Assembly: GCA_045650185.1 (NCBI GenBank)
Contig: JAZRQY010000005.1
Span: forward strand, 186,001 to 250,000
Direction: 5' to 3'
Length of the DNA stretch: 64,000 nucleotides
Origin: Scatosoma sp045650185
Lineage (GTDB): Bacteria; Bacillota; Clostridia; Christensenellales; Borkfalkiaceae
Shown here piece by piece: positions 34,447 to 42,560 of this stretch (positions are counted from its first letter, which is position 1; every line of letters starts with the position of its first letter). Made by a program: the position numbers and the translations under genes. Below the pieces are notes generated by a model. That model saw only the letters and a list, made by a program, of their open reading frames with translations, was not told the origin of the DNA and did no database searches.

Positions 34447-35705
34447 ATCTTTATGCTCTCCTGCAACTCTTCCTCCGTCTTATCCGCAAAAAGCTTGCGT
34501 AAACCGCTTGGCCCGAAGTACCGGACCTTCTTTTTGCGTTTTTCATTTGACTGAAGGTCCTTCAATATCGAATCCAGTTCCGTTTGCGTTCTAAACGGTT
34601 TTTCGCGTTTCTGCAACAATTGCAAAAACTGCTCAAACAATACGTCCGTCTGCATTTGAGGGGTAAAGATATCGTCAATTTCGTCAAAATTATGCTTTTG
34701 CAATATACCATAAGTCTGATATACCCGACGATTTTTCAACGCATAAAACAAATAGCAAAACTCTTCATACGTGAATATGCTTTTTTCTTTATACGTCCCC
34801 TTGATTGCATACTTAAAAATTTCGTGGAATTTTCCTGGACCGTTTGGTACGTCCGTCCATACACCGGAGCTAAAGCGCTTATTGACGTTATACGCACGTA
34901 CAGAAAATCCGTCCTTATACCGTCCATCCGTCATAGCCTCAATGTTTATAATGTTTTCCTTCGTGACCCTTACGTTCAACATAAGCAGACACCAGATGCG
35001 CTGTAAAAGCGTTTCCAAACGAGAGAACAAATATGTACCCTTCGTATGATCGCGATCGTTGGAAAAAGAGTTATAAACCTGATGCGGCAGCTCTATCCCC
35101 TTCCGAAGGAGAAACATACAATGAAAATGAGGATGAAAATCGTTTCCCTGACGTCCATCCCTCTTAGCGCCCGTCGTAATTTCCAAAGACCTAACCGCAC
35201 CTGCATAACCAAAGGACTCAAAGGATATTCCCTTGATATTCTTCGAATCTTCAAAATACCGAATCAGCCTCGCAAAGCAATCCGTCATTTTATCAAGAGT
35301 AATATCTAAGCGCCTACCATCTACGTTTGGTACCGTAAAAACGATATGATAAATATCATAATCCTTTTCGTATTCTTGCAAAACCGGCGCATACACTTGA
35401 AAACGGCGCAGCGCCTTTATACTTTGGCAGACATAACAAAAAGAATCGTGACAACGGTTAATTCCAACGACTTGCTTTAAGCCGTGTTTCTTATAGACGT
35501 CCACGTCCCAAATCTTCGAACACGCCTCAGTTCTTTCAGCTTTTTTATCCAGGGCCAAATCATCGCCGCACTCACTTGACATCTGCCGGTAATATTCCGC
35601 CTGCGCGGAATTATAAGCGGCACGCATTTGTATTTCACTAAAGAAATCCCTATCGTATTCCCACGCATCAACATCAGCGGCTATATTTTTAACGTCGTTG
35701 CTCAT
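34422..35705 (-). CDS. rep: Rolling-circle replication initiator, Rep_1 (HUH) family
   Basis: A 427-aa protein. A Cys cluster (C85, C90, C93) precedes motif 1 (IYHIVFTVPN), the HUH motif 2 FHPHFHCMFLL (H191, H193, H195) and the Tyr motif 3 EIFKYAIKG (Y299, K302), the order and spacing of pC194/pUB110-type Rep_1 proteins. The Tyr would nick the origin and stay linked to the 5' DNA end. Ribosome site AAGGAG. A CTTGATA nick-site candidate and a long hairpin lie 43-88 bp upstream on the same strand. Confidence 0.88.
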   Translation of the reverse strand: MSNDVKNIAADVDAWEYDRDFFSEIQMRAAYNSAQAEYYRQMSSECGDDLALDKKAERTEACSKIWDVDVYKKHGLKQVVGINRCHDSFCYVCQSIKALRRFQVYAPVLQEYEKDYDIYHIVFTVPNVDGRRLDITLDKMTDCFARLIRYFEDSKNIKGISFESFGYAGAVRSLEITTGAKRDGRQGNDFHPHFHCMFLLRKGIELPHQVYNSFSNDRDHTKGTYLFSRLETLLQRIWCLLMLNVRVTKENIINIEAMTDGRYKDGFSVRAYNVNKRFSSGVWTDVPNGPGKFHEIFKYAIKGTYKEKSIFTYEEFCYLFYALKNRRVYQTYGILQKHNFDEIDDIFTPQMQTDVLFEQFLQLLQKREKPFRTQTELDSILKDLQSNEKRKKKVRYFGPSGLRKLFADKTEEELQESIKIWLNELGA

Positions 35706-35747
35706 AAGCTCTCCTTAATCAATTCGTGGGACGAGAAGATTACTATA

Positions 35748-35793
35748 TATCAAGGAAGGGTTCTTAAAGGCGGACAAGCCGCCCTTAAGAACC
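35748..35793 (-). other. Probable double-strand origin (dso)
   Basis: On the minus strand a 15-bp stem (35793-35779 with 35773-35759, loop CTTGT, one G-U pair and otherwise perfect) is followed 4 nt later by CTTGATA (35754-35748), the nick word of pC194/pUB110-type origins. No T tract follows, so it is not a terminator. It lies between the 182-aa gene and rep. Confidence 0.68.
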
Positions 35794-35798
35794 AAAAC

Positions 35799-36347
35799 TC
35801 AGGAATTAAACGGATTAGCAGGATCGTTCGCTACATCACCCTGAACAAACGCAGGCGGAGCCTCTGGACCAGGATCGTCCGCAGGCACGCCTTCTTCACT
35901 CGCAGCTGCCGAATCGAGCTCTGCATCATATGTAAGCAAGCCTTTGGGAACACGCTGCACAGGTGTAGCCATACCATAAAGCGACAATACACGCCCATCA
36001 TACGCACGATCAGGACGCGAAGGCGTGGAATAGTCCGGCACACGGACAGGCACGGTAACGTTACCGCAAATCAGATAAAAATAACGATTTTTCCCTACCT
36101 GCAAAACACAAAGTTCAACAGCATCTGCACCACAGGGGTCGTCAAAATCATCCGCAAAAGACTCCAGGACAGAACGGTACTGCATATACAAGGGATCCTT
36201 ATCAAGCCCCTCTACGCGTTGATATACCGCGTCGATAGGAATCGGCGCGCTCTTTGCGTTCTTGCGCACGTGGAAATTATAGCGCGTACGCATCTCACCG
36301 TTTTCGTCTTGCGACGAAGTTCGCTTCACAAACAACAAAATTTTCAT
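35799..36347 (-). CDS. Hypothetical protein with acidic Pro-rich tail, possible ssDNA-binding protein
   Basis: A 182-aa protein with a beta-rich first half (KILLFVKRT; RYNFHVRKNA; VELCVLQVGKNRYFYLICGN) and a disordered acidic tail ending DPANPFNS. Small beta proteins with acidic tails placed before rep are often ssDNA-binding proteins, but no motif proves it. A GCCGAAAGGC hairpin sits directly before its GAAGGAG site. Confidence 0.55.
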   Translation of the reverse strand: MKILLFVKRTSSQDENGEMRTRYNFHVRKNAKSAPIPIDAVYQRVEGLDKDPLYMQYRSVLESFADDFDDPCGADAVELCVLQVGKNRYFYLICGNVTVPVRVPDYSTPSRPDRAYDGRVLSLYGMATPVQRVPKGLLTYDAELDSAAASEEGVPADDPGPEAPPAFVQGDVANDPANPFNS

Positions 36348-36434
36348 AACATTTCTCCTTCGCCTTTCGGCATTTTAATATCATACCAGCCTTATGGCTC
36401 ATATCCTTTTTATTCGGGTCCACGCGGGCCCACT

Positions 36435-37337
36435 CTAAAAGCCTGAGAACTGCAAACGGGATTTTATCACCCGTACAGCTTTGCCTTTAAGAGCAAGAAA
36501 CTCTGAAATCTCATCGATTTCAGATATTAAGTCAGGGCATTTCTTCCGCAGCTCTTCCAACTTCTTTCCAGACTGATCAAGGAATTCCAAAAAAAGATCA
36601 TATTCCTGATAAGCATTTTTCGGGCGGACAGATCCTGACGAATCTTCGTTTATACCTTTCACGGATCCACGCGTTTCCGGGCCCGATTCGAACGCAAATT
36701 TTTTAATGCGATCACGTTCACGTTTAGACTCCGTTGCGCGCTCATCACAATAAACAGCAAGATCCTCTTCCCAAGTTGTATTTTGGGGCACCTCCCACTC
36801 GTGAGAGGAATAATACGCATATAATTTCTCAATGTCCCGGACCGATGCCTTGGGAGATACTTTTCCGTCCAAACCATTCTTAAAAGTTGAGAGCTCGGCA
36901 AGCTGACGAAAAGAATATCGCTCTGCGCCCGGCACGATAAAATCCGGACCGTTTCCACAATAACGAACGTTGACGGCAATTAAACGTTGCACCGTCTTCT
37001 TTGAAAGGCCGTAGACATCTGCGCAGAACTTAAAAAACGACGTGTATCCCTGTAGCCCCTTATCCTGAACGTAGCGATAAGAATTGCTCAACTTCACCTG
37101 ATTTAAAAGATACCCAAGCTGAACAAAGCAAAGAACCGACGTCTGAACGCAGGCGACGATACTATCATTCCATTCACGTAGCTGCGCCAACATAGGTTGC
37201 GATTCCAAAGGCAATACGCGGTCAAAATGGCCCACGTCGTTCTTTGACACAAGTTCTGCAGCCTTTAATTTCGATTCTATTTTATAACGCAATGGAGCAA
37301 TCGCAATGTCCATTACGCTGTTTTCTACATTTTCCAT
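36435..37337 (-). CDS. HTH-containing replication or regulatory protein, paralog of 37496-38911
   Basis: A 300-aa protein. The region FFKFCADVYGLSKKTVQRLI (about 101-120) is a helix-turn-helix candidate. It shares with the next gene upstream the order: long helix with LGYLL, Y..F..FC.DV.G.SK, a Tyr/Asn block, LAELS, then SVRDI. The second half is charged and helical. DNA binding is inferred. Its start (AGGTGGTAA before ATG) is preceded by a two-level hairpin at 37350-37396. Confidence 0.6.
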   Translation of the reverse strand: MENVENSVMDIAIAPLRYKIESKLKAAELVSKNDVGHFDRVLPLESQPMLAQLREWNDSIVACVQTSVLCFVQLGYLLNQVKLSNSYRYVQDKGLQGYTSFFKFCADVYGLSKKTVQRLIAVNVRYCGNGPDFIVPGAERYSFRQLAELSTFKNGLDGKVSPKASVRDIEKLYAYYSSHEWEVPQNTTWEEDLAVYCDERATESKRERDRIKKFAFESGPETRGSVKGINEDSSGSVRPKNAYQEYDLFLEFLDQSGKKLEELRKKCPDLISEIDEISEFLALKGKAVRVIKSRLQFSGF

Positions 37338-37349
37338 TTACCACCTATT

Positions 37350-37396
37350 CCACCGTATCGAGCGCGGCAAAATTCGGCAGCCGCGCCCTTCGGTGG
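37350..37396 (-). promoter_or_regulatory. Two-level hairpin just before a ribosome site
   Basis: Outer stem CCACCG/CGGTGG and inner stem GCGCGGC/GCCGCGC, ending 3 nt before AGGTGG. It belongs to a series of hairpins placed before ribosome sites in this element. Confidence 0.6.
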
Positions 37397-37495
37397 TAAA
37401 CCAGAGAACACAATCCTCACGCAGATTACGTTCCCATATAGAGGAGAGCCTAAAGCTCCCCCCTAAATCAAGGAAAGTTACACAAAAGCGAGTAA

Positions 37496-38911
37496 TCACA
37501 ATTTATAAAGACGTCGAACTAAATACTCATCCAATTGCTCTTTGGATATAATTGTTTTATCAGAAAAGCCGTTGCCGTAAATGTAATACAGCACCGTAGG
37601 CTCGCAAAAGCAATCCGTCACCTGTGCAAGGCGCGTGGACTCTACCGCATAAAGCGTTACGCCCAAAGGCGAAAAATAAATACAATATACTTCCTTTGCA
37701 AAGAAAGAAAATTCCGTAGGATTTGGAATCTTCGTCCACTTCTGATATTCAGACAGAAACAGCCTACGCCCGGCACGATTTTTAAGATCCCAATTCTTAT
37801 AAAAGGGGTTATTCGAGGGCGCAGGAACACTTTCCTGAACCTCTTCAATTTCCTCTTCTTCAGGTAATTCTTCCTCAACTGAGGGCTCTTCCGATACAAC
37901 CTCTACTTCGTCTAAAACAGGCGAAATCTCAGCGCCGTTCGAGGAATATTCGTCCGGCAATCCATATTTTCGTTCAACGATTAGCGTCGTTAAAGCGCGT
38001 ACAAGTTGATCCAAAGACCACTCCTGTGTGGAGGAAAGCAAGGGATTTTGTACGGTAAAGCGCACCGATTTAAAGCCGTCATTGCCATAAACCCACCAAC
38101 CGCCCTGAACGGATCCAACCGGGGTTGAATACTTAAAGTGGTTGCCGTGCGGTACAATCCTACGAATTGCTTCACCGAAAACAGCGCGATCGCGATTTTT
38201 AAAAAATGCCGTCAAAATTTCCTTTCGAAGAGTGTCATCGAAGGGCCACATTTCCAAATATTCGTGGATCGCATTCGCGCAAATTTGCGCATTATCACCA
38301 GAAAACGTCAACTGCTCTGCCTGCGATGCCTTTTGCGTTTCTTCATTCAGGCGCTTTTGTAAATCTTCTTTCTTCTGCGCATCCTTCCTAGCTCGATCCA
38401 AGATTTCTTCAGGTGAACCGCTGGAGCTGTGCATACGTATGTACGATTTTACGAGGCGCATATCACGCACGCTCATCGAAGGCGAAAAACAACGGCGCTG
38501 AAAATCAAACACAGACGACAGCTCAACGAGCTGCGACGTGTTATATTCAGAATACGAATCGCTGATAAATTCGACGTCGTTCTTATCACCGTTTTTATAC
38601 CGAACGAAAGCCGAAAGGGAAATCATATTCTGAGTCTTAGTTTTCGAAAAGCCAAGGACGTCCTCGCAAAAAGCATAAAACGAGTCAGCGTCATACCTCT
38701 GCCCGTTTTGATCTAAGACGTTGCGCCAAAGCCCACCGTCGCGCAGCTCCTTTAACCGTTGCCCCAGGATGCAAAAATCCCGAACAACAACGTGCCCTTG
38801 CGCACGGATCGTATTCAACGTTTCCGTCAATAAAGTTTTCTTTGCCTCAGATACCGAATCCGCAAAATGAATCACGCTGCGGATCGAAAAATCTAACAAT
38901 TCGCCTGCCAT
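37496..38911 (-). CDS. HTH-containing protein of the element, paralog of 36435-37337
   Basis: A 471-aa protein. Its N-terminal 170 residues parallel the downstream paralog (FCILGQRLKEL; FYAFCEDVLGFSKTKTQNMI as HTH candidate; LVELSS; SVRDMRLVKSYI). A coiled-coil follows (about 175-205), then a domain of about 120 residues, an acidic linker (EEELPEEEEIEEV) and a C-terminal domain. Function unknown; a partition or replication accessory role is possible. Ribosome site GGAGGT; a GGAAC-ATCGGC-GTTCC hairpin lies upstream (38938-38953). The rest of 38912-39062 shows no gene. Confidence 0.6.
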   Translation of the reverse strand: MAGELLDFSIRSVIHFADSVSEAKKTLLTETLNTIRAQGHVVVRDFCILGQRLKELRDGGLWRNVLDQNGQRYDADSFYAFCEDVLGFSKTKTQNMISLSAFVRYKNGDKNDVEFISDSYSEYNTSQLVELSSVFDFQRRCFSPSMSVRDMRLVKSYIRMHSSSGSPEEILDRARKDAQKKEDLQKRLNEETQKASQAEQLTFSGDNAQICANAIHEYLEMWPFDDTLRKEILTAFFKNRDRAVFGEAIRRIVPHGNHFKYSTPVGSVQGGWWVYGNDGFKSVRFTVQNPLLSSTQEWSLDQLVRALTTLIVERKYGLPDEYSSNGAEISPVLDEVEVVSEEPSVEEELPEEEEIEEVQESVPAPSNNPFYKNWDLKNRAGRRLFLSEYQKWTKIPNPTEFSFFAKEVYCIYFSPLGVTLYAVESTRLAQVTDCFCEPTVLYYIYGNGFSDKTIISKEQLDEYLVRRLYKL

Positions 38912-39062
38912 AGTTTACCTCCAAATTTTCTTTTATCGGAACGCCGATGTTCCTACGCTTGCGATGCACTTTTATCCCATACCACACGTATGGCAGCGCA
39001 TCAAACCGGAATCCATTTTTACCCTAGGAGCGCGCGGACCCTACGCACATATTTCAAACGAA

Positions 39063-39764
39063 TCAACCATAATAATACAAATCCGCTTCAGTTATAATAG
39101 ACATCCAATTAATAATTCCAGAAAAAGAAACATCAATATCAGATTCAATAATCACATCAGAATCTAAATCCAGATAAAAGAATACTTCATAACCCGATAC
39201 AAAACTGGGAATTTCAAAATCAATGGATATATCAAAAGATTCATCCTTATCATCATAACCACATGCAGAACCACGCAAGAAAACAGAACCTTTTGAAACA
39301 TCAAAAACGACTTCTATAGTAATATCCTCTAAATCATATTCTGAACTATAGGTCTGAACATCGCCTTCCATAATAGATGTAGAAAGATAATTATCGTCAT
39401 CGTCTACATCAGGAATTAAGGAATACCAACCTGATTCTGCAGATATTTCATCCGGAACAGCATCAAAGAAAACAGTATGAATACTAACATCACAAACAGA
39501 ACAAAAAGCATCGTCAACGCCATTATAAACGAAATCATGACCTCTTACAGGCATTGAGAGAGCAGAAATCTCTCCACATTCAGAACAGGTAAGGACCTTC
39601 TTCCCCTTAGTACTACACGTAGAGGCAACAGCAACCTTTCCTTCATCCCAAACATGATCACATGGTTTCTTTTGAGGGAATAATGCAAATACAAGACCTA
39701 CGGTCAAGAGCGCCGCAACCACGCCGCCCACGACCGCAAGCCAAGTCTTCTTCTTTTTAGCCAT
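39063..39764 (-). CDS. Membrane-anchored protein with Cys motif
   Basis: A 233-aa protein. Basic start MAKKKK, one hydrophobic helix (8-30), then a four-Cys region CDHVW..STCSTKGKKVLTCSECG and a third CSVC pair (zinc-ribbon-like, about 35-95), then an acidic beta-rich domain. The CSTKGKK-C pattern resembles the Cys repeats of the host secreted protein at 22661. Probably extracytoplasmic. Confidence 0.65.
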   Translation of the reverse strand: MAKKKKTWLAVVGGVVAALLTVGLVFALFPQKKPCDHVWDEGKVAVASTCSTKGKKVLTCSECGEISALSMPVRGHDFVYNGVDDAFCSVCDVSIHTVFFDAVPDEISAESGWYSLIPDVDDDDNYLSTSIMEGDVQTYSSEYDLEDITIEVVFDVSKGSVFLRGSACGYDDKDESFDISIDFEIPSFVSGYEVFFYLDLDSDVIIESDIDVSFSGIINWMSIITEADLYYYG

Positions 39765-39772
39765 TTAGCACC

Positions 39773-40222
39773 TCACTTATTCACCGTGACCTCAAGCTGC
39801 GCAACGTAACCGGGCAACTCCAAGAGAGAAACGACGCCGTCTTCGTCCCTTACAGGGTCGATTTCAATACGAACGTACTCTGCGCCAGATGCCACGCTAC
39901 CCGTCCAATCACCCGTCTGCGATACGGACGTTGAAATGTAATCCTTGTCCTCATTGAACCAATGCAGCACGTATTCCACGTTGCTGTCTTCGCTGATCGT
40001 GATCGTAAGTCCGTCCGTCGTAATCAAATCGGACAGAATATGCGCGTCGTCTTCTTTGTCAATCTTCTGCGTTCCGGTATCAAATGCCGCAATCTGATAA
40101 CTCGTCACGCCGATTGTTTTCGTATCCACGCGAGACTCGTCCAAAGCAAAGTTCGCAACCAAACCGCCTGCCAGCGCCAATGCAATAACGCCGCCTACAA
40201 TGCCTAAAGTTTTCTTTTTCAT
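39773..40222 (-). CDS. Signal-anchored small protein
   Basis: A 149-aa protein: MKKKTLGIVGGVIALALAGG signal or anchor, then an acidic beta-rich domain (TIGVTSYQIAAFDTGTQKI; GAEYVRIEIDPVRDEDG). Only 8 bp separate it from the next gene, whose N-terminus is similar (basic, then VVGGVVAAL), so the two may be related surface parts. An ACCCT-GGA-AGGGT hairpin lies directly before its AGGAGG site. Confidence 0.65.
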   Translation of the reverse strand: MKKKTLGIVGGVIALALAGGLVANFALDESRVDTKTIGVTSYQIAAFDTGTQKIDKEDDAHILSDLITTDGLTITISEDSNVEYVLHWFNEDKDYISTSVSQTGDWTGSVASGAEYVRIEIDPVRDEDGVVSLLELPGYVAQLEVTVNK

Positions 40223-40248
40223 AAAAATTTCCTCCTACCCTTCCAGGG

Positions 40249-40641
40249 TTAATAATTATCAATGCTAAAAACAAGATGCATTGTTTCATCGTCATTTACG
40301 GCTAAAGCAACATGAGAGAAGATATTTTGACAATCTTCTTCCGTCAATCCGCTTAGATTTCCATCACCAACAACAGCATGTCCGCAAATAATCAAATTCC
40401 CACAAAGGTCCAACCTTCCATCCGACGTTATTGCCGAAGGGAACATCCCAAACTCATCTTTAAGGGCAAACTCTTCATCGCAAATAATGCGATAAAGTTT
40501 CCCACCGATAGAACGTACGGGAATTTCTATGCTGTCGCAAACAAGCATCTTATAAAAAGTATCAATATCCTCTGAAATCATTCTGATTTCTGGAGGACGT
40601 CGATTATATACGTCTAAATAGACAACTCTGATTTCTTCCAC
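40249..40641 (-). CDS. DUF3846-like protein
   Basis: A 130-aa protein. The sequence GRLDLCGNLIICG followed by GLTEEDCQNIF resembles the GNAIITG..LT-E-D core of DUF3846 proteins found on plasmids and phages; the function of that family is unknown. I chose the GTG at 40641, 5 nt after AAAGGTGG; a GTG three codons upstream would overlap the site. The hairpin GCGC-ATCGGCA-GCGC (40655-40669) precedes it. Confidence 0.6.
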   Translation of the reverse strand: MEEIRVVYLDVYNRRPPEIRMISEDIDTFYKMLVCDSIEIPVRSIGGKLYRIICDEEFALKDEFGMFPSAITSDGRLDLCGNLIICGHAVVGDGNLSGLTEEDCQNIFSHVALAVNDDETMHLVFSIDNY

Positions 40642-40669
40642 GTTTACCACCTTTGCGCTGCCGATGCGC

Positions 40670-40879
40670 CTACCTTTTCTTCAATTTCCTGCGACGAACC
40701 TGCTCGCCCTTCGCATAACCGTTCAAAACCGACTTCTGCAAGGCGTCATTATCCTTCGAAAAGTACGGATCTAATAATAGATCCGCGTCCTTACCGGTCA
40801 ACTTCGCCCCAGTCAGTGCCGCGCCGTAACCTTGCCAGAAGGCCCGAACCTCTGCCGGACTATGTTTTCGTTCAGCCAT
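40670..40879 (-). CDS. Small basic protein
   Basis: A 69-aa protein MAERKHSPAEVRAFWQGYGA... with a strongly basic end (RRRKLKKR). No membrane helix. AGGTGTGAT precedes the ATG; the longer in-frame start lacks a site. The pattern FWQGYGAAL..KGEQVRRR recalls small structural or nucleic-acid-binding proteins; unknown. Confidence 0.55.
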   Translation of the reverse strand: MAERKHSPAEVRAFWQGYGAALTGAKLTGKDADLLLDPYFSKDNDALQKSVLNGYAKGEQVRRRKLKKR

Positions 40880-40892
40880 ATCACACCTGCCT

Positions 40893-41105
40893 TTAATGTG
40901 GTTTAATTTCCGCAACAATTCCGCTTTTTACATACCGATATACAAAGAAATAATTATATTCAGGGTATATCTTTGGTACCAAATCAAGATACTTCAAAGC
41001 ATAATCTTCGTTGTAAAAGGAATTTAAAACCTGCCACTTTTTTGTATACTTGTCTATTGCCACCACCAGATAAACAGTTTCCACTTCTCCTGCAAAATTA
41101 GGCAT
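40893..41105 (-). CDS. Hypothetical 70-aa protein
   Basis: MPNFAGEVETVYLVVAIDKY..., an aromatic-rich alpha/beta small protein. Its start overlaps the end of the next upstream gene by 8 bp, indicating coupling. Not recognised. Confidence 0.5.
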   Translation of the reverse strand: MPNFAGEVETVYLVVAIDKYTKKWQVLNSFYNEDYALKYLDLVPKIYPEYNYFFVYRYVKSGIVAEIKPH

Positions 41106-41370
41106 TATTCACCGCCTTTGGCACGTGAATCTGCACGTCCTTATCGTATTTCTCTTTAACAGACTTAACGTCGTTTGCAACTGCCTCTGATGCAAAATAC
41201 ATACCGTCGTCGCCGTGATGTCTGAGGCGCAGCTCGTAGCTCGCATAGCGAACACAGCGCACTTTCCAGCAGACCTTACCCAGCTTAGTACGGTACTGCA
41301 TCACATGATACACAAATTCGCAAGGCGGAATCGTCGGCGATGCAAGAGGCTCAATCTTCTTTGTTTTCAT
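41098..41370 (-). CDS. Hypothetical 90-aa protein
   Basis: Start ATG 41370 with GGAGGAAAC. Basic middle (VMQYRTKLGKVCWKVRCVRY) with two Cys, and an end with ASEAVANDVKSVKEKYDKDV. Overlaps its upstream neighbour by 20 bp. Not recognised. Confidence 0.5.
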   Translation of the reverse strand: MKTKKIEPLASPTIPPCEFVYHVMQYRTKLGKVCWKVRCVRYASYELRLRHHGDDGMYFASEAVANDVKSVKEKYDKDVQIHVPKAVNNA

Positions 41371-41623
41371 CGCCGTTTCCTCCGCGTAAGATATCCATTT
41401 GAATTTTTTCGATAATACCGTCCCGACAAGCAATAGCCCCCTGCGTTCTTCTCCAAACGCAAGGTTCTATGTTCTCATCTTTTTCAAAGCTCTCTGCTTG
41501 GCTGCGCTCACAATAGAATGCACATATCTTGCAAATGTCTTGTCCGGACTTTTCAACGATAAAGTCCACAGCTGCGTGCAGGGTACGAACACTTAGATCC
41601 TTCTTACACTCGATTCCTTTCAT
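41351..41623 (-). CDS. Cys-containing hypothetical protein
   Basis: A 90-aa protein with Cys at CKICAFYC and later single Cys residues, possibly metal-binding. Ribosome site AAAGGTGGTAAAG. It is the first gene left of the noncoding region 41624-41864. Not recognised. Confidence 0.5.
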   Translation of the reverse strand: MKGIECKKDLSVRTLHAAVDFIVEKSGQDICKICAFYCERSQAESFEKDENIEPCVWRRTQGAIACRDGIIEKIQMDILRGGNGDENKED

Positions 41624-41663
41624 TTTTCTTTACCACCTTTTTTTGTTTTTTTTTACAAAAACG

Positions 41664-41725
41664 CTGAAATTCTGGCGCAATGCCGTTTGCGCAATCCCTT
41701 TAAAATAAAGGCTTTCAGAGTTTTA
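41664..41725. other. Nested hairpin region
   Basis: Outer CTGAAA/TTTCAG with inner GCGCAA/TTGCGC and CCTTTA-TTT-TAAAGG hairpins. No gene. With the small RNA to its right it is a candidate complementary-strand (single-strand) origin of the rolling-circle element. Confidence 0.4.
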
Positions 41726-41770
41726 TTTGCTTAACTTAAAAATTCGGCGCCGTTTTTTTCTTAAAAAGCC

Positions 41771-41799
41771 TTGACTTTTTTCTTTCTTTCGCATATAAT
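41771..41799 (+). promoter_or_regulatory. Strong promoter of a small RNA, against the operon
   Basis: TTGACT (41771-41776), 17-bp spacer, TATAAT (41794-41799). It is the only strong rightward promoter in the leftward operon. Confidence 0.8.
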
Positions 41800-41804
41800 G
41801 ATAT

Positions 41805-41879
41805 TGCAATCGTTTGATTGCATAAATTCCTAAGGCATACGTTGCAGGATTTCCTGCGTTCGCCTTAGGATTTTTTTTT
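41805..41879 (+). ncRNA. Candidate small RNA of about 75 nt
   Basis: Starts with the hairpin TGCAATC-GTTT-GATTGCA (41805-41822) and ends with a terminator (CCTAAGGC 41829-41836 with GCCTTAGG 41862-41869, inner GCAGGA/TCCTGC) and nine T residues. No ORF. Its 3' end is antisense to the last codons of the 114-aa gene. It is complementary to the strand that Rep would displace, so it could prime complementary-strand synthesis or act as a regulatory RNA. Confidence 0.6.
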
Positions 41880-42209
41880 GCGCCTTTTCTTATAATTTCG
41901 AACTTTCGCCTTCACGTTCGGAAAATCATCCTCACCAAAAGCATACGTATTGATCGGCTTTCTGCTGAAATTACTTTTCTTGTCCGATATGATCCCATTT
42001 CTCACGTATGCTTTTTTGGGATCTTTAGGATCAGGATTTTGGGCCAACGGCATATTTGCCCTACCAAACGTAGAACTGCTATGAGTAAGCCCTAAAGCAC
42101 GATACCGATTGCCCGATTCTTCAAATATGTAATTCGGGTGCGCCGTCTGATTGTTATATCGAAACTCGTTCTTTGCCACGGATTTTCTCCGTGGCTTTTT
42201 TCTAGTCAT
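41865..42209 (-). CDS. Basic Lys/Arg/Asn-rich hypothetical protein
   Basis: A 114-aa highly basic protein (MTRKKPRRKSVAKNEFRY at the start, VRNYKKRRKKKS at the end), suggestive of nucleic-acid binding. GAAGG precedes the ATG. Its first codons contain a hairpin that forms a good terminator in the opposite direction (42175-42201). Not recognised. Confidence 0.55.
   Translation of the reverse strand: MTRKKPRRKSVAKNEFRYNNQTAHPNYIFEESGNRYRALGLTHSSSTFGRANMPLAQNPDPKDPKKAYVRNGIISDKKSNFSRKPINTYAFGEDDFPNVKAKVRNYKKRRKKKS
42175..42201 (+). terminator. Rightward terminator inside a leftward gene
   Basis: GCCACGGA-TTTTC-TCCGTGGC followed by TTTTTT on the plus strand, in the 5' end of the 114-aa coding sequence. 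It could stop read-through from the small-RNA promoter. Confidence 0.6.
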
Positions 42210-42231
42210 AATAATACCTTCACTTCAACTA

Positions 42232-42516
42232 TTACAATTTAAATTTCTCGTCCTGCAATCGTTTTCCCGTTTGCGCAAAGTAGGATTTAGCCGCAGCTCT
42301 CCCACGTTTATAACCTGCAGCATAAGATGCTCCCGATTTAGAACCAAATTCTTCACGAATCGCAGCCGTATTATTGCAAGAAGATACACCGTCGTTAAAA
42401 CCGAATGAATACGAATGTTTAGGCCCACCGAATTTCAACCCATAACGGGCGCAAGCATATGTACGATCACTATGATATTTAAGTTTTTGAAGTTCCGTAT
42501 ATTTTTTCTTAGGCAT
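42232..42516 (-). CDS. Hypothetical 94-aa basic protein
   Basis: MPKKKYTELQKLKYHSDRTY..., with SFGFNDGVSSCNN and SYAAGYKRGRAAAKSY. Start with AAGGAG; preceded by GGGC-CATGC-GCCC hairpin (42534-42546). The GYKRGRAAAK phrase suggests nucleic-acid contact. Not recognised. Confidence 0.55.
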   Translation of the reverse strand: MPKKKYTELQKLKYHSDRTYACARYGLKFGGPKHSYSFGFNDGVSSCNNTAAIREEFGSKSGASYAAGYKRGRAAAKSYFAQTGKRLQDEKFKL

Positions 42517-42560
42517 AATAAAATTCTCCTTCGGGCGCATGGCCCATTTTTTATTTTTTT

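Noticed and set aside
35759..35793. Hairpin as intrinsic terminator of the 182-aa gene
   Set aside because: No T tract follows on either strand; position and CTTGATA favour an origin.
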